Part shown: positions 61,501 through 64,000 of the stretch, piece by piece
Layout of the letters: the number at the start of each line of letters is the position of its first letter
Numbering within the stretch: the stretch's first letter is position 1
From: Taenia hydatigena
Taxonomy: Eukaryota > Platyhelminthes > Cestoda > Cyclophyllidea > Taeniidae
DNA length: 64,000 bases
Assembly: GCA_036345935.2 (NCBI GenBank)
Contig: JADWOT020000009.1
Coordinates: forward strand, 16,113,792 to 16,177,791
Reading direction: 5' to 3'
Notes under the pieces: generated by a model
Databases searched by the model: none
What the model was told of the DNA's origin: nothing
Seen by the model: the letters and a program-made list of their open reading frames with translations, nothing else
Translations under genes and position numbers: made by a program

Positions 61501-63969
61501 TGATGTTCACATCTCGCTCGCAGTTTTTTTAGAAAATTTTGGATGCCGTGACCCAAGATGTGAGCAGGATGGCTATCGTGTCGATCGTCTTCATTCTGGT
61601 TGGTGCCATGGTGTTGGTGGCGCGACGCAGAAGCTGCAGTCCCATACTTTACACTGTTATTACAACTCTCCTCCTCATTTGCACCTTCTTCGTTTTCATT
61701 GTGCTAAACGTACCTATCTACACGCCACTCGGTATGTCTTTCTTGTGGCTATTGTTGTTATGCGCTCTTCAAACCTAGTAGTTTGGCTGCTTCAAGTTAT
61801 TTCGGCAGAATAGGTGAATGCACGAAATTAGATTCTCGAAGGCTAGGGGTAGTGTGTGATGATGGGGTAGCAATCGCATAACTACAAGCATGCTAAGCCG
61901 GCCCTAAGCAAGACAAAGCAAAGGGAATTCAATCAGATGCAAAATGCAAAAGTTGAACGTTTCGTCAGTAAAACTAGTTCAAATTTCGGGAAAATGGTAA
62001 TGTCGCTGGTGTGTTTAAATAATGTAGCCTTGTATGTCCAGAGGAAAGCAGGGATGATCAAGGCATACAGTCATGAATAACTATAGAAGATGAGTTCTGA
62101 TAACGAGGATGCCACTGACATAAGACTAACAAAGTTTAGTTATGCCATTTTCTAAGCAAAAGCGGTGGCATATTGCTTCATCAGCACGAGTCGTTAAGCG
62201 GCTAGTTCACATATTTTGGTACCTTTTTAGTTGACACTCACAACATTAACGACCTTCCACGCATTGAACTTTTATTGAACAGGTTTGTAATTGCTTGCAT
62301 GTGGGGACAAGCGGTTAATTTTCATGGTTTTGTGAGGAAAACATGGTAAACGCAATACACATGATGTTTGGAGATAAATTTACGACTGTATTATAAATGG
62401 AATGCAAAGTTCTGGGAAGAGTTGTGCATTTTGAATAAAAATAATCATTACCTTTCACCTTACAGCATTACGGAACCATAAATGAAAATATGCCACCCCA
62501 CTCAACAGTGCTGCAAAAGAGCATCAGCAGTGACTAAGTTTTGATTCCTGCGAGTAATCTTAAGCTTTATTTAGGCAGCGCGGACAGCCTCTACAAGCTA
62601 CTGATGTGCTGCAACAAGTCAAATTATGGAATTGGGAACTCCTTGATTATCGGATCCGATAGTGATTCCCTCAGCAATAGTCTAATTAGCTTAATTCGTA
62701 AGTTCGTTATCTATATCAGAAGTCGGTCTCCTTTTTTTATTCAGAAGTAGATTTTACCACCCATTTAGGAGTGGGTTATGAGAATAAGTGACTTTCATGC
62801 TTCCCACAAGGTCACGTGGTGATAGTGGTGCTTGATCAGGCACTATGGGAGACTTCGATCAGCTTACCGCCAAATCATGGAGCACTTGGTCTTCTTTTGG
62901 CCATTGTCGTGGCATTTTGCATTCCCTTTGCATTTGGCATTGTCTGTGGTTTGAAATTCCGAGCATTGGAATCAGCCTTTTCCAATGCAGCTCTCCTTTA
63001 CGAGACGCAAAATGCATCCGGTAGGAATACACCTCCCATGGCTTACAAATGAGCTTTTTGTGTTTAAAACAACCTGCAGATTAGTTCGCCATTACTCTTA
63101 ATAATTAGACGTGGTAGTGATTATGTGGTACGTTTGCTACCAAATTCGGTTTAAACCGATAAATGCTACAATTCAGCATTTAAAATTATCATATTTATGG
63201 GATCGACATTTCAGAAATGAAATTTAAATTACTGTTTATCAAAATAAATTTTGTTATTTTAGGTTGCTTAAATCTTCATGCTTTGCTTGGTTATTAAGCT
63301 ATATTTGTTGACTTAATTGTTGGGAGAGTTAACTTCATTTGTGACCACTAATGAACTGAAATTGGAGTCTTCATGTCTGGGGGGTCATAGGACTGCCCAA
63401 GGAATGTAATTGTCAGGTGGCCTAGTAGCGCTTCGTCAGTGAACGGGTCTAGCAATTTATGCAACCGCTTATCCTATCTCAGCTTGATACTCCTCATTGT
63501 CAAGATACATTCCGCAGGATATGGACTGGCTGCTCCAATGAATGCGTGGTTGGCTAATTTGTCATTCGCTTGTCGCATATTTGATCACATTGACCAACTT
63601 TAGCTCCAAATTAGTCATCAAACCCATGCTATGCTTAAACCTTAAAATTAGTAGCAGATCGAATTTTGAAGTAGTAAATAGTAGACGACAAACATGTCGG
63701 TGTGATGTGGCAATACTTATCCGTCAAAAAGCAATCACTTGGGCTCTTGTTTCACTCTGCCAACTTCAAAGTAAATCACATCGCAGCCTTCTCAACAATA
63801 TGGTCTTTTAGGTCTTATGTTATTTGCGATTCGGATACATCTTCTGGGCAAGGGCGGTGTCTGGATCATGCTCATCGTGATTCTCTTGCTCCTTATGACC
63901 TCTTGCATGTTCAGCATCGTCGGCGCCTCTTCAATCCTGTATCATGATGTCCTCACTACGTACATCAGA
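58592..63969 (+). CDS. DUR3-type urea/solute symporter, SLC5 (sodium:solute symporter) superfamily, 3'-incomplete
   Basis: Polytopic plasma-membrane carrier. DUR3 members move urea or polyamines with H+ or Na+; the substrate here is unknown. Exons: 58592-58678, 59287-59361, 60096 to about 60161, 60349-60559, 61533-61731, 62575-62697, 62811-63020 and 63812-63969. Read together: TM1 (FTCAILLVIFAADLLS), the ISKRSNNLGIVI segment, a TWSCYQLASS segment (DUR3 TWAATLLQSS), YGIVG, ELRTKSPEAQTI then RRFGVVAHIL, two hydrophobic helices at 61540-61731, LGSADSLYKLL, and the DUR3-diagnostic VVLDQALWETSI (VDQSYWQ in the family), then ALGLLLAIVVAFCIPFAFG and GLMLFAIRIHLLGKGG. Phases agree at most joints, including all four from 61731 onward. 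One mismatch falls at an A-run (61533-61536). The gene runs off the right edge. The upstream start is a guess, since a protein beginning at 58592 would start directly with TM1. Confidence 0.75.
60349..60559 (+). CDS. DUR3-like transporter exon with the central conserved loop
   Basis: Acceptor TTTAG before 60349 and donor GTGAGC after 60559. Encodes YGIVG, a helix (ALVYTIFVLLPV), the charged loop ELRTKSPEAQTIAQFVGRR, then the helix FGVVAHILTITLSFLTSLY. The order helix, K/R-x-AP-x-A-x-T loop, RFG-x-x-AH helix is characteristic of DUR3-like symporters. Confidence 0.78.
62811..63020 (+). CDS. DUR3-like transporter exon with the DQ-x-x-W motif
   Basis: Acceptor CCCACAAG before 62811 and donor GTAGGA after 63020. 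The C left by the previous exon plus GT makes Arg, followed by HVVIVVLDQALWETSISLPP, a long helix rich in Ala, Leu and Val, and GLKFRALES. The DQ-x-x-W block followed by a polar SxxPP turn and a helix is the strongest single marker for DUR3 within the SLC5 superfamily. Confidence 0.8.
63812..63969 (+). CDS. DUR3-like transporter exon at the right edge
   Basis: Acceptor CTTTTAG before 63812 and donor GTGAGT after 63969; 158 nt, phase 1 in and phase 0 out. Encodes GLMLFAIRIHLLGKGG, a strongly hydrophobic helix (MLIVILLLLMTSC) and SSILYHDVLTTYIR, matching the DUR3 helix that ends in a V-x-x-YDIY-type motif. Later exons lie outside the window. Confidence 0.72.
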
Positions 63970-64000
63970 GTGAGTTGGTCTAAAAGATGTTTTTGACACA

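Noticed and set aside
1..64000. CRISPR arrays, bacterial operons, rRNA genes, reverse transcriptase or transposase domains, viral genes
   Set aside because: None was seen on reading either strand; no spaced direct repeats, no rRNA-like blocks and no recognisable polymerase or integrase motifs.

Overview
The window looks like nuclear DNA of a multicellular animal. There is no bacterial-style gene packing, no operon and no CRISPR array. Coding sequence comes as short exons (about 65-550 nt) bounded by GT..AG introns, and the four recognisable genes encode metazoan protein types: a T-box transcription factor, a receptor guanylyl cyclase, a C2H2 zinc-finger protein and a DUR3-type SLC5 transporter. 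The moderately AT-rich, gene-poor, repeat-containing background and the family mix would suit a lophotrochozoan such as a parasitic flatworm. That assignment is inference only; nothing in the window fixes the species.

Layout. 1-13.0 kb: no supportable gene. 13.0-18.4 kb: a higher-GC repeat cluster with strand-asymmetric G-rich blocks, each followed by a tRNA-related sequence (Ser-GCT-like at 13480, Leu-AAG-like at 18068), a collapsed tRNA-Phe-like remnant on the minus strand, and two copies of a 104-bp repeat. 18.4-23.8 kb: empty. 23.8-25.6 kb (+): T-box gene with two AATAAA signals after its stop. About 29.7-34.9 kb (+): receptor guanylyl cyclase, with kinase-homology, dimerisation and first-half cyclase exons clear and a possible extracellular exon upstream. 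39.4-40.3 kb (-): four-finger C2H2 gene. 42.6-43.0 kb and 46.8-49.3 kb (-): unidentified exon-like segments, some phase-compatible. 47.9-52.3 kb: two diverged copies of a dispersed repeat, one interrupted by a segment of about 470 bp flanked by 7-bp direct repeats. 57.4-58.4 kb: a large inverted repeat, about 418 bp per arm, with a near-identical core and a 166-bp spacer. 58.6 kb to the right edge (+): DUR3/SLC5 transporter gene that continues past the window.

The genes show no functional linkage; they look like independent neighbours. Two points matter for any reader. First, the inverted repeat would fold into a long double-stranded hairpin if transcribed, and it sits just upstream of the first transporter exon. 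Second, the guanylyl cyclase (three sites) and the transporter (one site) carry one-base length differences in homopolymers exactly where the frame or a splice site would otherwise fit the family. This favours consensus indel errors over true pseudogenes.

All exon boundaries were read by eye from splice consensus, phase continuity and family conservation; no alignment or database search was run.
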